From Candidatus Uhrbacteria bacterium (GTDB lineage: Bacteria > Patescibacteriota > Patescibacteriia > 2-12-FULL-60-25), in the NCBI GenBank assembly GCA_903918235.1, contig CAIXDN010000052.1, forward strand, positions 1 to 33,912: a DNA stretch of 33,912 nt, given 5' to 3'. Positions 1-9,191 of this stretch are shown piece by piece. Position 1 is the first letter of the stretch. Each line of letters opens with the position of its first letter. The position numbers and the translations under genes were made by a program. The notes beneath the pieces were generated by a model. That model had not been told where the DNA came from. It did no database searches and was given only the letters and a program-made list of their open reading frames with translations.

Positions 1-420
1 CACCCAGATATACCGTCCATCGAATGCAAGAGTAGCTGGAGCCGAACCAACGGCAACCGTCGCAACAACCGCATTTGTCGTAACATCAATTTTAGAAACC
101 GAATTGCTCATCCAATTCGCCACCCAAAGATACTGGCCATCAAATGCAATACCTTCCGGATTAGAACCAACAGCAACCGTTGCAACAACCGCATTTGTCG
201 TAACATCAATTTTAGAAACCGAATCCCAACCTGAATTAACCACCCAAATATACTGGCCATCAAATACAACACCAGAAGGCGACCAATCAACGGCAACCGT
301 CGCAACAACCGCATTTGTCGTAACATCGATCTTAGAGAGAGTATTGCTGTTCATGTTTGCTACCCACAAATAACTACCATCAAATGCAACACCAAAAGGA
401 CTCGTACCAACGGCAACCGT
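1..420 (-). repeat. 120-bp tandem repeats encoding 40-residue propeller blades
   Basis: Units beginning near 1, 121, 241 and 361 have a period of exactly 120 bp. The segments around 52-105, 172-225 and 292-335 are nearly identical in DNA, for example GCAACAACCGCATTTGTCGT in each. Near-identity at silent positions points to recent duplication or gene conversion. The fourth unit (361-420) has diverged. More units may lie beyond the left edge. Confidence 0.85.
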
Positions 421-2967
421 TGAACTACCCGTTCCATAAATCGTATTATTCAACAGCGGTGAAGTGAACCAACGATTCAAATACAAAGCATCTAATCGAT
501 CCGACACCGTAACACCCTGGCTTGCAGCCAATTCAATTGATCCATTCGATTTTGAAATAAAACCATCCCCATAAGACGTCGACCCTGCCCCTGCCACAAA
601 AGCACCATTCGTATAAACGCTAGACGCTGATCCAATATTCCCAGCAACAAATAAATCCTTACCCGTCAGCTGAAACAAGCTATTCATGCCAGTAGATGTC
701 GTTGCTCCAATAACGACATCCGCACGAGTTTGTCCTGCCATCGTCTGACCAATAATAAGTCGACTAGACGTTGTGTTTGTATCAAAACGGAATGGAGCGG
801 TATTAAGTGCAGCATTTCCAATAATCAAATCCGTTGTTCCTGTCGCATTTCTAACAAAATCACCAGCGAAATTAAACGTCCAGTTAAGATCAGCCCCACC
901 GCCAGAAGGAAGACAGTTCGTACCATCCGCAAGACAAACGTTCTGACCTCCTGAAACAATCGATCCACCAACAGCCAAATCTCCAGAAATATTTGCCGAC
1001 TGTCCAATGGTGACACCACCAAGGAACGAAGCATCAACTCCAAACAAATTATTTCTTACCGATAATGTTCCTGTCTCAATGCCACCTGTTTCAAGCTGTT
1101 GGACATAGGCACCACCCATATCGAAGACCTGCATCGTATTTGCCGTACTATTTGCAACATAGGCATATCGTCCCTGAACATAAACCGATGATGGGTTTGC
1201 TCCTGTCGCTACAGCGCCAATGCTGAGCATTGCGGCAGGGTCAGAAACATCAAATACCTGCAATGTACTAGATAAAAGATTTGTAACATAAGCATATCTA
1301 CCCTGAACATAAACCGAATCAGGAAAAGATCCAGTAGCAATTGTACTAATACCAATAGGAGTAGTTGGATCAGAAACATCAAATGTTTGCAAATAATCAA
1401 AACCTCCATTATTTACAACGTACGCGTATCGCCCCTGGACATAAACCGATTGTGGGTTTTCATTTGTAGCAACAACTCCAACAGAAATTGGATTCATCGG
1501 ATCCGCGGCATCAAAAATCTGTAACGAATTTGAAGCGACTCCATTTAACAAATAAACATATCGTCCCACAACGGTAACTGAACGAGGGTTCGCACCTGTA
1601 GCAACAGTCCCCAAACCAGAAGGAGCTGATGGATCAGACACGTCTACAATTTGTAATGAATTTGAAGCTGTATTTGTAATATATGCATAACGACCTTGTA
1701 TATATATTGAATTTGGCGAAACTCCAGTGCTAAAAGAACCTACCACTAAAGGAGCTTTTGGATTGGAGACATCAAAAATCTGCAATGTATTCGAAGTTTG
1801 ATTTAGTACATAAGCATACTTTCCTTGTACATAAACCGCTTGAGGAAATACGTTTGTCGCTGTCGTGCTTAAGCTTATTGGAGATGATGAATTTGAAACA
1901 TCAAGTATTTGCAACAAATTTGCAAATGAATCTACTACGTACACATATCTCCCTACAACAAAAGTCGAGTTAGGAGTTGCTCCCGTACCAACCGATCCAA
2001 CTGCCCCTGTCGGAACCTTGCCTGCGACATGCATTTGCGTAATAGGACTCGCCGTTCCAAAACCAGCATTTCCTGAAAAACTCGAGACATTCGATACTGT
2101 AAAATCACCCACAACATCAAATGTCCCCGTGACACTTGATGCTCCTGCATCAAATCCTCCAAACAATGAAAGCGTCGTCGTCGTATAATCTCCGCGATTC
2201 GTAACCGTCTGCAACGTATCCGTCTCAACTCCTGCACCAGCAGAACAAAATGATCCATCAGAAAGACATACTCCAACCCCACCTACCGTCGTAGACGCAA
2301 AAGCAGCATTGCCTTGTCGATTAACAGAAAATACTGTTGATCCAGAATCATCAATACCTCTAATGAGGTAATCAAAATCATTCGACGTTCCCATAGAACG
2401 AACATCGAGAGCAGAACGATCACTAAGCGCAGCGTCATTACTTGTTTGATTGATCGTAAACAATGTTTCCCCACTTAATGCCGTACTCGAGGCATACATT
2501 CCCTGTAACTGTCTTGCATTAAAAGCCTGGGGCACAGAAGCAAAACGCTTTCTCGGTAACATTTCAGAATCTCCGTTAACACTTACGCCAAGATAAATCG
2601 CATCGCTATTCCAATCAACGCTATCCAATGAATTCTGAGATCCTCCATCAACAGAAGTATCTCCAAGAAGAACGGTAAACAAACCATTCTGAACAGTCAC
2701 CGGTAATTCCGTAGGGACACCCGTTGTTCCCGTAGCCGTCCAAAGTGTAACACCTCCAGCAGACGCATTATAAAGCGAAAATTTTATCAAATAACTACCA
2801 TCTGCTACCGGAAAACCAGAAGCATCCATCAAACGCGCCTGATAATTAATTTGGTTATTAATTCCAATATTTGCTACTGGTGCCGCAAGAGCAGAAGAAA
2901 ACGAGAAGGCCACCCCACCAACAAGGAGGGCTAACGTGAGAAGAAAAGAACGTAAGAAGCGGGTCAT
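1..2967 (-). CDS. Large secreted beta-propeller surface protein (C-terminus outside window)
   Basis: 989 codons are open from ATG at 2967 to the left window edge, so the C-terminus is missing. A signal peptide covers about residues 1-28 (MTRFLRS, hydrophobic core, cleavage near ALA-A). Residues ~36-170 carry a module common in secreted repeat proteins (YQARLMDASG, FSLYNASAGG, LWTATG, then EMLPRKRFASVPQAFNA). Residues ~313-625 hold seven LVIVD-type repeats (YVQGRYAYVTN, LQIFDVSDP) of 43-44 residues each, enough for a seven-bladed propeller. From residue ~845 to the edge there is a second repeat type of exactly 40 residues (FDGQYLWVANW, SKIDVTTNAVVATVAVG), YVTN/NHL-like, in at least four copies. 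AAAGG sits 6 nt before the start. It is the last visible gene of the minus-strand surface cluster, 422 bp after the 1096-residue protein. Cell-surface location is well supported; ligand and role are unknown. Confidence 0.85.
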   Translation of the reverse strand, partial: MTRFLRSFLLTLALLVGGVAFSFSSALAAPVANIGINNQINYQARLMDASGFPVADGSYLIKFSLYNASAGGVTLWTATGTTGVPTELPVTVQNGLFTVLLGDTSVDGGSQNSLDSVDWNSDAIYLGVSVNGDSEMLPRKRFASVPQAFNARQLQGMYASSTALSGETLFTINQTSNDAALSDRSALDVRSMGTSNDFDYLIRGIDDSGSTVFSVNRQGNAAFASTTVGGVGVCLSDGSFCSAGAGVETDTLQTVTNRGDYTTTTLSLFGGFDAGASSVTGTFDVVGDFTVSNVSSFSGNAGFGTASPITQMHVAGKVPTGAVGSVGTGATPNSTFVVGRYVYVVDSFANLLQILDVSNSSSPISLSTTATNVFPQAVYVQGKYAYVLNQTSNTLQIFDVSNPKAPLVVGSFSTGVSPNSIYIQGRYAYITNTASNSLQIVDVSDPSAPSGLGTVATGANPRSVTVVGRYVYLLNGVASNSLQIFDAADPMNPISVGVVATNENPQSVYVQGRYAYVVNNGGFDYLQTFDVSDPTTPIGISTIATGSFPDSVYVQGRYAYVTNLLSSTLQVFDVSDPAAMLSIGAVATGANPSSVYVQGRYAYVANSTANTMQVFDMGGAYVQQLETGGIETGTLSVRNNLFGVDASFLGGVTIGQSANISGDLAVGGSIVSGGQNVCLADGTNCLPSGGGADLNWTFNFAGDFVRNATGTTDLIIGNAALNTAPFRFDTNTTSSRLIIGQTMAGQTRADVVIGATTSTGMNSLFQLTGKDLFVAGNIGSASSVYTNGAFVAGAGSTSYGDGFISKSNGSIELAASQGVTVSDRLDALYLNRWFTSPLLNNTIYGTGSSTVAVGTSPFGVAFDGSYLWVANMNSNTLSKIDVTTNAVVATVAVDWSPSGVVFDGQYIWVVNSGWDSVSKIDVTTNAVVATVAVGSNPEGIAFDGQYLWVANWMSNSVSKIDVTTNAVVATVAVGSAPATLAFDGRYIWV

Positions 2968-3389
2968 GTAAGACCTTTGAAATCCACATACAACGGTGGA
3001 ATCAAAAGCTATTACTATTCTATAAAATCCAATTCATCACAATCGATAATGCAAATATTTGCTGTATACAGAGCAAAATAATCTCACAAAACAAACAAGA
3101 ATATTCTAGATAAAATATGTGGATAAACTGTGAATAGCCAAAATTCTTCTTTCAAGCAGAGAAAAATGCCAGCTCAAATAATACGCAACGCAAAAAAGAA
3201 CATCTTTTACCTACAGAAGAGCAGACCAATATTTCCTATAAAGCCAATAATTCCCCAATCATTAGCAAAGGAAGCTCTCCTACAAATATCAAAGCGGTGT
3301 TTAGCGCTCACCCATAAGTATAGGGCGGAACAATAAACACCGCATATTTAGCTAAACCAAAACAAAGATATCCCTACTGCTAAAACAAC
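2968..3389. other. Intergenic region in the surface-protein cluster
   Basis: AT-rich, with no convincing gene. On the minus strand, TAGAAT (3022-3017) is a possible -10 about 50 nt before the propeller-protein start, without a good -35. A perfect DnaA-box-like 9-mer (TGTGGATAA) lies at 3118-3126. A 10-bp inverted repeat (GCGGTGTTTA/TAAACACCGC) lies at 3294-3343. The 68-codon plus-strand ORF at 3130-3336 has low-complexity, lysine/asparagine-rich content and no family resemblance, so it is not called. Confidence 0.5.
3294..3343 (-). terminator. Inverted repeat downstream of the 1096-residue protein, possible terminator
   Basis: Perfect 10-bp arms (3294-3303 and 3334-3343) enclose a 30-nt loop, starting 47 nt after the stop of the Fn3/carboxypeptidase-regulatory gene on the minus strand. 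There is no U-tract and the loop is long, so a regulatory site is equally possible. Confidence 0.3.
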
Positions 3390-6300
3390 TTAAGCTGGGG
3401 ATAATTTGTGAGCAACCCTGCTAAGAGCAATGTGCTTATCAACGACCGCTTCTTTCACCGCAAACAAATTAATATCCTCTGTTTTAAACCGCTCAAATCC
3501 CGGCTTCTCCGCAGTCACAAAGTACATGCTCTTCGCAGCAAAGAAACCATAGCGCCCCTTTGGAGTTGTAACCTGCGTTTCCAAAAGCTTATTAAACTTT
3601 TTATCAAAGATACGAACAACAACCGAGCCAAGTGGTTTTCTCGTAACTGCATCGTAAACAATGCCCCAACCCTTTGGTTTCTTTGGCAGTGCCAAGCGCC
3701 TAAACAAGAAATACGTACACACTTGAAACGCTACTAAACCTGCCAACATCCAGCTTGGCGATACAGCTAGCGCACCGATTGTAACAAAAACCCCAATCAA
3801 ACTAACAGCATGTTGCAGACGGCGCAAATAACGCTTCCACAATACAGAGCGAGGCGTTTCTTCCTTCATCGCAGGATCAATAGGGATATTGACCGCTAGG
3901 TTTACTTCATCCGTAATCTCGATATTTTCGCCATGATACAAATCAAGCAAATCCACATCTTCATGTTCATCTTTCAAATACTGGGTCGGAAACGCATATC
4001 CTGGCTTAACAACCTCAATACGATATAGCCCAGGCCTAACAAGAAAAGTAAATCGACCATTCATATCCGTGATACTTGTTTGTACAACAGCCCTGGTCTG
4101 CGCCTGCAATAAACGTACAACAACCAAATCCAGCGGAGCTTTTGACAGCGCATTATAAACAACACCCCATTTCTGACGTTTTTTTCTTCGGAAAAGAAGA
4201 ACGGGTTGTGTGATTAAAAAGCCAAGATAATTCAAAAGACTAAACAAAGAACCAGCTGTTGCAACGTTTGCGATCACAATAGCAGCAACGACAGGAGCCG
4301 AGACCGTCGCAACTTGCCGCGCCTGCTCCGATTGTAAAATCTCTATAATTGGCCCAAGAATAGGAATAGCTACTGAAACAGGAAGGATAATATCAATAGA
4401 AGCATAATTTTGTGTAACTTCAATCTCTTTTTCTTGCGTCACATAACCATCTTTAACAACCTCAATACGATACGAACCATTCTTAACTAAATATCCATAC
4501 GTTCCTTGCTCCGTCGTAACAATCGTATTCACCTGACTATACGGTGCCCCCTTCCACTCTTGCCACTGACCATCAACACGCTCAAATAAGCGCACAGTAG
4601 CATTTTTTACAGGCGATAAATCAGAAGCAACATCTTTTCTCTCAAGCACACGACTAGGCGAAATGGTTTCTATCGTACCAGGAGCATACGCAGAGCGTTC
4701 ATCCTCTAATTGCACTTGCACAGTAGCCTGTGTGCGCCCAGCATCATAAGAAGGCACAAATGTTGCTCCATAATAGGTACTTCCCGGTAATGGTGTCAGC
4801 GAATATACGGACGAGCCAACACGAATCATCGCGCTCTTAATCATCGCCGGAAGATCCAACGCAGAAACACGTACAAGCACCGACGTACCTTGTGGCACGC
4901 GAATAACACCAGCCGCATCAGGCTGAAGCGACAATAAGCCATTGTTTGCAGAATATTCAGGCTTAATCACAAAGCTCGATACACCAGGCTCAACCGGAGG
5001 CGTTGAAGTCACAACAGGAAACTCAACAGTTGGAACCGTAGAAGTACCTGAGCCACTCCCAACAGAAGGAACGACCGGAATCGTTGTTGTAGCCGCTATT
5101 CCACCTGATCCCACACCACCAGTAGGACCGCCAGACGGAGGTCTTGTCGGCGGTCTTATGACCGGAGGAACAACTGGAGGAGGCGGAACAACCGGAGGAG
5201 GTACAATCGCTATATGAACAGGCGTAGCATCCGCATTAGCTCCACTAGAAAAATTTCCGGAACGATCAAAAGCAAAATTCGTATAGTAATACTTCACGCC
5301 ATTAACAAGGCCCGTATCAATGAACGAGGTAGCACCTCCTTGATAAACGTCTCTCCCATCATCTGGCCTCATTGGGTAACCATCCATTCTCGCTCGTATT
5401 TTCACAAGAGAGAAATCTCGATCGCTTGGGTTTCTCCAGCTCAGACTATTTTGTGTATCTCCAGCGGTGGCTACAAAACGATAGACATTGGCAGGCGGAG
5501 TAACATCGCCAGTTGTCGTAAATGTATAATCAGCAGAAGCGCTTGTTAAGGAATCAATCGGCTCTGTAGAGCTCGCCTGAAAATGATAAAGGGTCGCAAT
5601 CGTTAATCCCGACAAAACCACAGAGTGACTCGTCACATTACCAGCACTAGACGCTTCCAAACCATAAACACCCGTCAAACCATAATGAACATGACTTGAT
5701 GCTGGTAATCGTGTACTCCAAGTAATAACCGCGCCATGATCCGTAATGGATGTTGCTCGAACATTAGAAATAACCGGCAATAAGCCGACAGCAACAGTAG
5801 TAAATACAATATCTGGACTATGTGAAACATTCCCCATCGCATCAATAGCCGATATCTTAAAATGAATCACCGTACCCATTGGAAGATCTATCAAAGAAAC
5901 AACATGACTTATTAAATAGGAAGAAATCGTTGTAGAGCCTAGTAAATAAGATGTATTCGTTCCCCAAACAAAATTACTTCGAGCCGCCTCATCTGTATCC
6001 CAAATAATATCAGCGGTAGAGGAGGTAATATTTAAGACCTGAATGTTTAAAATGGATGGAGCTATAACGTCTGAACTGCTTCCTCCCGGAGCCGGGACCG
6101 TAGCGGAAATTCCACCAGAAATGCCAACAGAATCATTTGTCTTAATCGGAACATCAATACCACCAACATCGCCAAAGGTTCCACCAATAGAAAGAGAAAT
6201 GCGACCGCCTCCTCCTGACGGATTGATAATCTGGCGTGAACCACCAACTACAGTTAAACCAATGCGAACATACACAAGATCCCCAGACGCGATCTCTCCA

Positions 6301-6680
6301 ATAACCGCATCCGTAGGAGCAATAAGCGTAATCTTTTGCCCTACGATATCCGCACCCCAAACTCCAGCAGCCGCAGCTCCGGCGATTGTTGGATTTGTTT
6401 CAAAGCCCGTAATAGCACCATGAAACAAACCAATATCAGCAGATGTAATTGAAGTGAGATCAAATCCAGACGGAAAATCAATGGTAATGGTATCTGTTGG
6501 TGCATCAACACCGCTAACAGTAATAAATCGAATCTCATGATCAGAAGCAGCACCAACGCTTTGCCTTGTCATAACATCACGACGACCCGTAAGAACATCA
6601 GCCTTTACACCAGTAAAGGGCAACATCGCAAACAACGCGGTGAAAACCGCGGCAAAAATACAAAAAGAGTGTCGTCTCAT
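3390..6680 (-). CDS. Secreted and membrane-anchored Fn3 / carboxypeptidase-regulatory-like domain protein
   Basis: 1096 residues from ATG at 6680. A signal peptide occupies residues 1-27. A beta-rich N-terminal domain (~28-190) is followed by two Fn3-like domains with the purple-acid-phosphatase-like pattern (~208-296 and ~302-390) and a third Fn3-like domain (~395-488). A Pro/Gly-rich linker covers ~492-545. Three carboxypeptidase-regulatory-like sandwiches lie at ~688-767, ~837-932 and ~1003-1085; each has the pattern 'variable ornament, G-x-Y/F, Y-x-I/V-x-V/A-E-K-x-G-Y/F'. Hydrophobic stretches at ~793-830 and ~957-994 separate them, each followed by basic residues (FRRKKRQK, FRRLALPKKPK). 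By the positive-inside rule the last two sandwiches could be cytoplasmic, which is odd for this fold. It starts 66 nt after the DUF916-like gene, probably co-transcribed. No enzymatic motif is visible; a structural or anchoring role is inferred. Confidence 0.85.
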   Translation of the reverse strand: MRRHSFCIFAAVFTALFAMLPFTGVKADVLTGRRDVMTRQSVGAASDHEIRFITVSGVDAPTDTITIDFPSGFDLTSITSADIGLFHGAITGFETNPTIAGAAAAGVWGADIVGQKITLIAPTDAVIGEIASGDLVYVRIGLTVVGGSRQIINPSGGGGRISLSIGGTFGDVGGIDVPIKTNDSVGISGGISATVPAPGGSSSDVIAPSILNIQVLNITSSTADIIWDTDEAARSNFVWGTNTSYLLGSTTISSYLISHVVSLIDLPMGTVIHFKISAIDAMGNVSHSPDIVFTTVAVGLLPVISNVRATSITDHGAVITWSTRLPASSHVHYGLTGVYGLEASSAGNVTSHSVVLSGLTIATLYHFQASSTEPIDSLTSASADYTFTTTGDVTPPANVYRFVATAGDTQNSLSWRNPSDRDFSLVKIRARMDGYPMRPDDGRDVYQGGATSFIDTGLVNGVKYYYTNFAFDRSGNFSSGANADATPVHIAIVPPPVVPPPPVVPPVIRPPTRPPSGGPTGGVGSGGIAATTTIPVVPSVGSGSGTSTVPTVEFPVVTSTPPVEPGVSSFVIKPEYSANNGLLSLQPDAAGVIRVPQGTSVLVRVSALDLPAMIKSAMIRVGSSVYSLTPLPGSTYYGATFVPSYDAGRTQATVQVQLEDERSAYAPGTIETISPSRVLERKDVASDLSPVKNATVRLFERVDGQWQEWKGAPYSQVNTIVTTEQGTYGYLVKNGSYRIEVVKDGYVTQEKEIEVTQNYASIDIILPVSVAIPILGPIIEILQSEQARQVATVSAPVVAAIVIANVATAGSLFSLLNYLGFLITQPVLLFRRKKRQKWGVVYNALSKAPLDLVVVRLLQAQTRAVVQTSITDMNGRFTFLVRPGLYRIEVVKPGYAFPTQYLKDEHEDVDLLDLYHGENIEITDEVNLAVNIPIDPAMKEETPRSVLWKRYLRRLQHAVSLIGVFVTIGALAVSPSWMLAGLVAFQVCTYFLFRRLALPKKPKGWGIVYDAVTRKPLGSVVVRIFDKKFNKLLETQVTTPKGRYGFFAAKSMYFVTAEKPGFERFKTEDINLFAVKEAVVDKHIALSRVAHKLSPA

Positions 6681-6746
6681 ACAAGAGAAATCATCCTCAG
6701 CAGCCGGCCTCGCGTCTAAAGCAAGGTCGATGGCCGAAAAATCTTC

Positions 6747-7631
6747 TCAACCCAATTGCCTCAATGCTCTACGACCAAAAAGAAGCAAAATCACAAATGA
6801 AATGAATCCACCAAAGACCAACAACATCATTTTCCAAGGCCAAATCTGAAAAGAAACAGTCGATTCTCCAACAGCTCCAACGCGTCCAGCGACACGGATA
6901 TGCGCCTGGTACCATCCAAAACCACCATCATTCCAATCACTTGTATAAAGACGATTTGATCCTGGCAAAATTCTTCCTTTGGTCATGTTTCCATCAATGG
7001 TCGCCACATTTCTTCCAAACATATTCGTAAGATCAATCTGAATATCCGGACGAACATGAACGTTGCCTTGATTCTGCACATCTTCAATAAAACGAACAGG
7101 CGATGAACCCTGTGAAACCTGCTCAACACGCGCGCTCTGCAAAGACATACGCTCATTCAAATTTCCGTTAACCGTAGCAAAAACTAAAATACCAATACGT
7201 GGAATCGCGGAAACATTATTTCCAACAACAGAATCAATAGTTGTCTGCGTTAAGAAAATGGCTGCAAAATGACCGCCAGAAGAAGCATCATCTGGAACAC
7301 GTAATGAAACTGGAAGTTTTTTTGTTTCTCCAGGCCTTAATGTAATCGTCGGGGCATCTAAATATAACCAATCTGGCAACCCTGACGTATCACTTGATGA
7401 TAAAAAACGAACACCCCCACCTTCACCCTCCGATAAAAACTTCTGAATTGTCAACGCATACGTCATTGGTTTAGACTCATCATTGCTTACGACGATAGAA
7501 AAATCCTTCTGTGTACCAACATCAGCAGAAACCTCGATAATTGCTGGATTAACACTAATAGCTCTGACATGAAATCCAAAAAAAACAGACGTTGTAAGGA
7601 GCAAAGCGACAAAGAAAGAACGAAAACGCAT
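6747..7631 (-). CDS. DUF916 / WxL-interacting-like membrane-anchored surface protein
   Basis: 294 residues. A signal peptide covers residues 1-24. An immunoglobulin-like domain (~25-135) has the DUF916 pattern (ISVNPAIIEVSADVGTQKDF, LRPGETKKLPVSLRVP, GGHFAAIF). A second beta domain spans ~150-260 (FIEDVQNQGNVHVRPDI, RILPGSNRLY) and resembles DUF3324. One C-terminal transmembrane helix lies at ~267-287, followed by a short basic tail (RRALRQLG). In Firmicutes this arrangement is that of WxL-interacting proteins, which bind peptidoglycan and WxL-domain partners. The start codon lies 1 nt after the stop of the upstream secreted gene, with no separate Shine-Dalgarno, so translation is probably coupled. 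This supports a shared complex. The family call is from remembered sequence patterns, not a search. Confidence 0.75.
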   Translation of the reverse strand: MRFRSFFVALLLTTSVFFGFHVRAISVNPAIIEVSADVGTQKDFSIVVSNDESKPMTYALTIQKFLSEGEGGGVRFLSSSDTSGLPDWLYLDAPTITLRPGETKKLPVSLRVPDDASSGGHFAAIFLTQTTIDSVVGNNVSAIPRIGILVFATVNGNLNERMSLQSARVEQVSQGSSPVRFIEDVQNQGNVHVRPDIQIDLTNMFGRNVATIDGNMTKGRILPGSNRLYTSDWNDGGFGWYQAHIRVAGRVGAVGESTVSFQIWPWKMMLLVFGGFISFVILLLFGRRALRQLG

Positions 7632-7632
7632 A

Positions 7633-8556
7633 TCAGTAATTTGCCGTTAGCGTGTAATAAACATTTTGCGAATAAGTACCTGCATTTGTTGTAGGAGAAA
7701 TAGACAACTTATAGACCATACCGATCTTATCAGACGTGGGTCCAGTAGCAGCACCGCTCGTCTGAACAATTCTTTGTGTTGCTGTTACAGCAAGATCCGT
7801 ACCAGAAGAAAAAGCCGTTGCCCCGGTTGTTTCCGCGCCATATTCTTCGCTACCCAAAGTAACAGAACCATCAGCCACGGAAGAAAATACTTGCGCCGTA
7901 GCATTTTGAAGCTCCTGATCAGCCAGTAAATACAACGTATAACCAGTAGAAACATTTGATAATACCGATGTTCCAACAATAGAAGTATAAGGAATATTGA
8001 TTACGATACTCCCAAAATTTATTGAATTTGAATTCAATAAAAAAACCTTATCATCACCGCCAGCAGGTACCGCATTCATAAGAGCACCATCTCCATCGAA
8101 TCGATCAACTGAAATAACGAGACCAACAATGCTAGAAATGCGTCCTACCGCAACATAGCGAGAAAAATCAGCATTTTCACTAACAGCAATCAAATTTCCA
8201 ACAGAAAACCCAGCAGCTGAACTTACGGTGACAGTATTACCAACAGCATTAAATCCCGTATAAGAACGACTCACAGAAGCAGAGCTCGCGCTTACTTGAT
8301 ACGTAAGCGTATCTACACCTTCCGGAGCTCGATAACCCGCAGAAAGCTGAAAATTTGCGCTTGTACTCGTACCGGAACCAGTGCCGCCAATAGAATCCGT
8401 TGAAGAAAAGTTTGTACTCGAAGAACGATCTAAACCACCAGAATTCACATTATCCCAAGGGATGAGAAAATGAGTGCTAGACATCGCCAAAACATTGTTC
8501 CCTGCAAACAACAGAGACAACATAACAAGAAGGAACAAAGGCTTGTTCAATGACAC
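7633..8556 (-). CDS. Secreted WxL-like surface protein
   Basis: 307 residues with a GTG start at 8556, TAGG 5-6 nt upstream. Signal peptide 1-24 (LLFAGNNVLA). Residues ~40-77 carry the secreted-protein motif SSTNFSSTDSIGGTGSGTS then SANFQLSAGYRAPEG. The remainder is Ser/Thr/Val-rich beta protein. It ends in GTYSQNVYYTLTANY, which matches the spacing of the C-terminal G-x-Y...W-x-L block of WxL domains except that Tyr replaces Trp. It is first in the cluster and directly coupled to the DUF916-like gene, as WxL proteins are with their partners in Firmicutes. No transmembrane segment follows the signal peptide, so it is presumably released or held by the neighbour. The family assignment is an inference. 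Confidence 0.65.
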   Translation of the reverse strand: MSLNKPLFLLVMLSLLFAGNNVLAMSSTHFLIPWDNVNSGGLDRSSSTNFSSTDSIGGTGSGTSTSANFQLSAGYRAPEGVDTLTYQVSASSASVSRSYTGFNAVGNTVTVSSAAGFSVGNLIAVSENADFSRYVAVGRISSIVGLVISVDRFDGDGALMNAVPAGGDDKVFLLNSNSINFGSIVINIPYTSIVGTSVLSNVSTGYTLYLLADQELQNATAQVFSSVADGSVTLGSEEYGAETTGATAFSSGTDLAVTATQRIVQTSGAATGPTSDKIGMVYKLSISPTTNAGTYSQNVYYTLTANY

Positions 8557-8628
8557 GTACCTATTTTATCAAAAATTTACAAAAGATTCAATCATGAAAT
8601 ATAAGCGTCGTAAAACATATATGACAAT

Positions 8629-8668
8629 ATATCCATTATTCGGCTAATGTTAGCTAAATAATGGATAT
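8629..8668. repeat. 40-bp near-perfect palindrome
   Basis: Outer arms of 12 bp (8629-8640 and 8657-8668, ATATCCATTATT/AATAATGGATAT) are perfect. An inner 5-bp inverted repeat (GCTAA/TTAGC, 8643-8654) is separated from them by a 2-nt mismatch. It lies about 70 bp upstream of the first surface-cluster gene. There is no U-tract on either side, so a protein-binding site is as likely as a terminator. Confidence 0.7.
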
Positions 8669-8862
8669 GTAAATAAAATACTTTTATGAACAGTTATACA
8701 AAATTCAATAAAATTATAGTAAATATTTATCAAAAAAACATCATAGATCGCATAACCTTCAAAACATCTATTCCACATTTTGACATAATAAAAATCGAAA
8801 CACCTATAAATCATAAAAGATAAACGCTGAATCAAAAAACACATACTCATACATACAATATA

Positions 8863-8878
8863 TGTTTCACATGAAACA
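8863..8878. other. parS-like site 1 (one mismatch)
   Basis: TGTTTCACATGAAACA differs at one central base from the ParB-binding consensus TGTTNCACGTGAAACA. It sits in a longer flanking palindrome (ATATA...TATAT). Confidence 0.75.
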
Positions 8879-9073
8879 TATATATTCACTCAATATATGC
8901 CAAGAACATCTAAAAGTAGCGAAATATTAGAAAAAATCATCGATATATCAAATTCAGTCACTAAATAGTATCGAAACAAAAAATTGTGAATATCGGATTC
9001 ATATATCAACCATTACAAGAAGAACATTTTGTCTAGAAACTCAAAATAACATATCTCTAAAACACGCTCTTTA

Positions 9074-9089
9074 TGTTTCACGTGAAACA
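9074..9089. other. parS site 2
   Basis: TGTTTCACGTGAAACA is a perfect match to the bacterial chromosomal parS consensus. The palindrome extends to 22 bp (9071-9092). Confidence 0.9.
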
Positions 9090-9175
9090 TAAATTTTAGT
9101 AAGCCGATATTCTATAAGCGATAATTTTAGCATGTACTAACAATTACATAATTATGTACCTAACTATCCAGCATT

Positions 9176-9191
9176 TGTTTCACGTGAAACA
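9176..9191. other. parS site 3
   Basis: Perfect TGTTTCACGTGAAACA. The palindrome extends to 20 bp (9174-9193). Confidence 0.9.

Noticed and set aside
1-420. Regular 120-bp direct repeats that could look like a CRISPR or satellite array
   Set aside because: They are in frame inside a 989-codon open frame and encode 40-residue propeller blades; there are no unique spacers.
3130-3336. 68-codon plus-strand ORF
   Set aside because: Lysine/asparagine-rich low-complexity product, no Shine-Dalgarno, no family resemblance, overlaps an inverted repeat.
6043-6423. 126-codon plus-strand ORF, Pro/Thr-rich
   Set aside because: Antisense of the Fn3-domain protein, which has a signal peptide and coherent domains.
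8650-8889. 79-codon minus-strand ORF in the parS region
   Set aside because: Composition is that of translated AT-rich DNA and it contains a parS-like site and part of a palindrome.
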